DNA of 7,649 bases from an uncultured Ruminococcus sp. (GTDB taxonomy: Bacteria; Bacillota; Clostridia; Oscillospirales; Ruminococcaceae), in NCBI GenBank assembly GCA_902796865.1, contig CADBQZ010000183.1:1-7649 (forward strand), given 5' to 3'. Position numbers and translations under genes: made by a program. The notes below the pieces were generated by a model that worked only from the letters and a program-made list of their open reading frames with translations, ran no database searches and was not told the DNA's origin. Of the stretch, positions 5,866 to 7,649 are shown piece after piece (within the stretch, counting starts at the first letter, position 1; every line of letters begins with the position of its first letter).

Positions 5866-6372
5866 ATGGAAACAAATTTATCCTTTTTATCGATTGATGT
5901 CGGCACTATAATTTTTACACTTTGCAATCTTCTCATACTGTTTTGGGTGTTCAAGCATTTTCTGTTCGGAAGGGTACATAAGATACTCGATGAACGTCAG
6001 AATGATGTAGCAGACAGGTTCAAAAAAGCCGATGATGCTATGGAACACGCAAAGAGCCTTGAAACGGAATATACCGGTCTTATGGAAGGGGCTAAAGAAG
6101 AATCAGCCCAGATGATAAGAGAGGCTTCCAAGAAGGCACAGCAGCGTTCGGATGAGATAATAGCAGATGCTAAAAAGGAAGCTGCTGCTATAAAGGTAAG
6201 AGCCGACGAAGACATCGAGAGAGAAAAGAAACGTGCCGAGAACGAGCTTCGTGGAGAGATCTCTTCGCTTGCAGTACTCGTAGCACAGAAGGTTGTTGAA
6301 AAAGAGATAAATGAGGCTGACCACGATAAGTTTATAAATGACTTTATTGAAAATGTGGGTGATCTGAAATGA
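5866..6372 (+). CDS. atpF: F1Fo ATP synthase subunit b
   Basis: Subunit b is the peripheral stalk that holds F1 against the turning rotor and links Fo subunit a to delta. The 168-residue length is typical. One N-terminal membrane helix (about 11-33, GTIIFTLCNLLILFWVFKHF) is followed by a basic exit (Arg36, His38, Lys39) and a long charged helical region, rich in Ala, Glu, Lys and Arg (about 40-135), that would form the dimeric right-handed coiled coil. The C-terminal part (136-168) should contact delta. A single b gene is present, as in non-photosynthetic bacteria. GGAGG (5854-5858) stands seven bases before the ATG; an out-of-frame ATG at 5862 is ignored. The stop overlaps the atpH start (ATGA). 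Confidence 0.95.
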   Translation: METNLSFLSIDVGTIIFTLCNLLILFWVFKHFLFGRVHKILDERQNDVADRFKKADDAMEHAKSLETEYTGLMEGAKEESAQMIREASKKAQQRSDEIIADAKKEAAAIKVRADEDIEREKKRAENELRGEISSLAVLVAQKVVEKEINEADHDKFINDFIENVGDLK

Positions 6373-6902
6373 CAGGTGATGTAAAAAAATTATATTCACA
6401 GGCCCTTTTTGAATTATGCCTTGAAAACAACAGCTTAAAAGAGGTTTATGAGGATATAAACCAGTGCAGGAAAGTCTTTGACGACCATCCTGAGTTTGTC
6501 GAACTGCTTTTTTCACCGCTTATCATGCCAGAGGAAAAAACAGCTATAATCGACAAGGTATTCGGTAAGGAAGGCACAGTACACGATTTTATCTGTGTTG
6601 TGACTTTAAAAAACCGTATACGTTATTTTGGCGCTATCACGGATGCTTTCAATGAACTTTATGATGAACATTGCGGCATAAAGGAAATGACAGTAGTTAC
6701 AAGCGTTCCGTTAAAGCCAGATGCAAAAGAAAGACTTCTCAAAAAGCTTGAGGAAAAGTCTGGAAAAACAGTAAAGCTTACGGAGGAGGTCGATCCGTCG
6801 ATAATCGGCGGTGTTATCCTTCGCATGGGAGATTCTCAGATCGACGACAGCGTAAGGGGCAGACTTGCGTCAATTGCCGATAAGCTAAAAATCAATAATT
6901 AG
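6369..6902 (+). CDS. atpH: F1Fo ATP synthase subunit delta
   Basis: Delta (the OSCP homologue) sits on top of F1 and joins the alpha N termini to the b stalk. At 177 residues it has the usual length. The N-terminal six-helix domain spans about 3-105, starting with the conserved LYSQALFELCLEN-type helix and including the SPLIMPEEKTAII region. The C-terminal part has the family signature around 142-166: DPSIIGGVILRMGD, then a DDSVRGRL segment. The ATG overlaps the atpF stop by four bases, with only a weak GGTGA upstream, so translation is probably coupled to atpF. Its end lies 15 bases before atpA. Confidence 0.95.
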   Translation: MTGDVKKLYSQALFELCLENNSLKEVYEDINQCRKVFDDHPEFVELLFSPLIMPEEKTAIIDKVFGKEGTVHDFICVVTLKNRIRYFGAITDAFNELYDEHCGIKEMTVVTSVPLKPDAKERLLKKLEEKSGKTVKLTEEVDPSIIGGVILRMGDSQIDDSVRGRLASIADKLKINN

Positions 6903-6917
6903 AATGAAGGTGTATTA

Positions 6918-7649
6918 ATGAATTTACGCCCGGATGAAATAACAAATATCATCAAAGAGCAGATCAAAAATTACAGCTCTCAGATAGAGCTTCAGGACGT
7001 AGGATCGGTCGTTACTGTCGGAGACGGTATTGCGACTGTCCACGGACTTGAAAAATGTATGTCAGGTGAGCTTTTGGAATTTGAAGGCGGCGTTTACGGC
7101 ATGGCGCTCAACTTGGAGCAGGACTTTGTCGGTGCAGTAATGCTGGGTTCGGATTCAGAGATAAAGGAAGGCGATCCTGTAAAGAGGACCGGAAAGATCG
7201 TATCAGTACCTGTAGGTGATGAACTTCTCGGAAGAGTAGTAAATGCACTTGGACAGCCTATCGACGGAAAAGGTGCGATAGTTACTGATAAGACAGAGCC
7301 TATCGAAAAGATAGCTCCCGGTATCATCACAAGAAAATCGGTACATAAGCCTTTACAGACAGGTATCAAGGCTATCGACTCAATGATACCGATAGGAAGA
7401 GGACAGCGTGAGCTTATCATCGGTGACAGACAGACAGGTAAGACCGCTATCGCTCTTGATACAATAATCAATCAGAAGGATCAGGACGTTATCTGTATCT
7501 ATGTTGCTATCGGACAGAAGCGTTCTACCGTTGCAAATGTTGTTGAAACACTCGAAAAAGCAGGCGCTATGAGATACACTATCGTTGTATCTGCAAGTGC
7601 TTCGGAGCTTGCACCTTTGCAGTATATCGCTCCTTATTCGGGCTGTGCA
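6918..7649 (+). CDS. atpA: F1Fo ATP synthase subunit alpha, 5' part (3' end outside window)
   Basis: Alpha forms the non-catalytic nucleotide sites of the F1 hexamer. The first 244 codons are present and the frame stays open to the last base; the family is about 500 residues, so roughly half is missing. The N-terminal beta-barrel domain covers about 25-95, including the [11 protein letters not shown] segment. The nucleotide-binding domain follows, with the P-loop GDRQTGKT at 169-176 (Lys175) and [11 protein letters not shown] at 196-206, which holds Gln200 of the alpha type. The Gln in the P-loop (GDRQTGKT rather than GGAGVGKT) separates it from catalytic beta. The region [18 protein letters not shown] is highly conserved. 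AAGG precedes the ATG by about six bases. Gamma, beta and epsilon genes should follow beyond the right edge. Confidence 0.97.
   Translation, partial: MNLRPDEITNIIKEQIKNYSSQIELQDVGSVVTVGDGIATVHGLEKCMSGELLEFEGGVYGMALNLEQDFVGAVMLGSDSEIKEGDPVKRTGKIVSVPVGDELLGRVVNALGQPIDGKGAIVTDKTEPIEKIAPGIITRKSVHKPLQTGIKAIDSMIPIGRGQRELIIGDRQTGKTAIALDTIINQKDQDVICIYVAIGQKRSTVANVVETLEKAGAMRYTIVVSASASELAPLQYIAPYSGCA

Noticed and set aside
6103..6516. Minus-strand open frame of 137 codons across atpF/atpH
   Set aside because: Antisense shadow of two confidently assigned ATP synthase genes; its Leu/Ser/Phe-rich sequence resembles no family I know.
7094..7471. Minus-strand open frame of 125 codons inside atpA
   Set aside because: It is the antisense of a highly conserved coding region, with no independent start signals.

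Overview
The window looks like chromosomal DNA from a low-to-moderate GC Firmicute of class Clostridia, most like the Ruminococcus/Oscillospiraceae group. This rests on protein style (ruminococcal-type sortase, DUF3783 protein, clostridial F-type ATP synthase), strong GGAGG-type ribosome binding sites, consensus sigma-A-type promoters and an AT-rich intergenic region. The lineage is inferred from remembered family resemblance, not from a search.

Left part (1-1320): the 3' end of a plus-strand sortase gene converges on a minus-strand PAP2-family membrane phosphatase gene, and the two share a bidirectional hairpin terminator at 484-510. The PAP2 gene has its own near-consensus promoter (1243-1271) and carries a 16-base homopolymer inside its reading frame, a candidate slippage site.

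Middle (1275-3528, minus strand): a two-gene operon. The first gene encodes an unusual fusion: the N-terminal (HPr-binding plus phosphohistidine) half of PTS Enzyme I, joined to a Cof-type HAD phosphatase in place of the PEP-binding barrel. The second encodes a small DUF3783 protein. The operon ends in an intrinsic terminator. Its roughly 160-nt leader holds a 13-bp perfect inverted repeat that looks like an operator or RNA switch element.

An intergenic region of about 640 bp (3328-3969) separates this operon from the divergent ATP synthase operon. I see no convincing gene in it. It holds the promoters and leaders of both operons.

Right part (3818-7649, plus strand): an F1Fo ATP synthase operon in the order atpI, atpB (a), atpE1 (c), atpE2 (c), atpF (b), atpH (delta), atpA (alpha, cut by the window edge). 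The notable feature is two tandem, non-identical c-subunit genes. The second has the full two-carboxylate Na+-binding motif (Glu33 and Glu66 with Ser67, Thr68, Tyr71). The first keeps the central Glu69 but has Met36, Met71 and Phe74 at the other ligand positions. A spacer with a terminator-like hairpin lies between them, which suggests controlled unequal expression and possibly a mixed c-ring. The remaining subunits, gamma, beta and epsilon, are expected just beyond the right edge.
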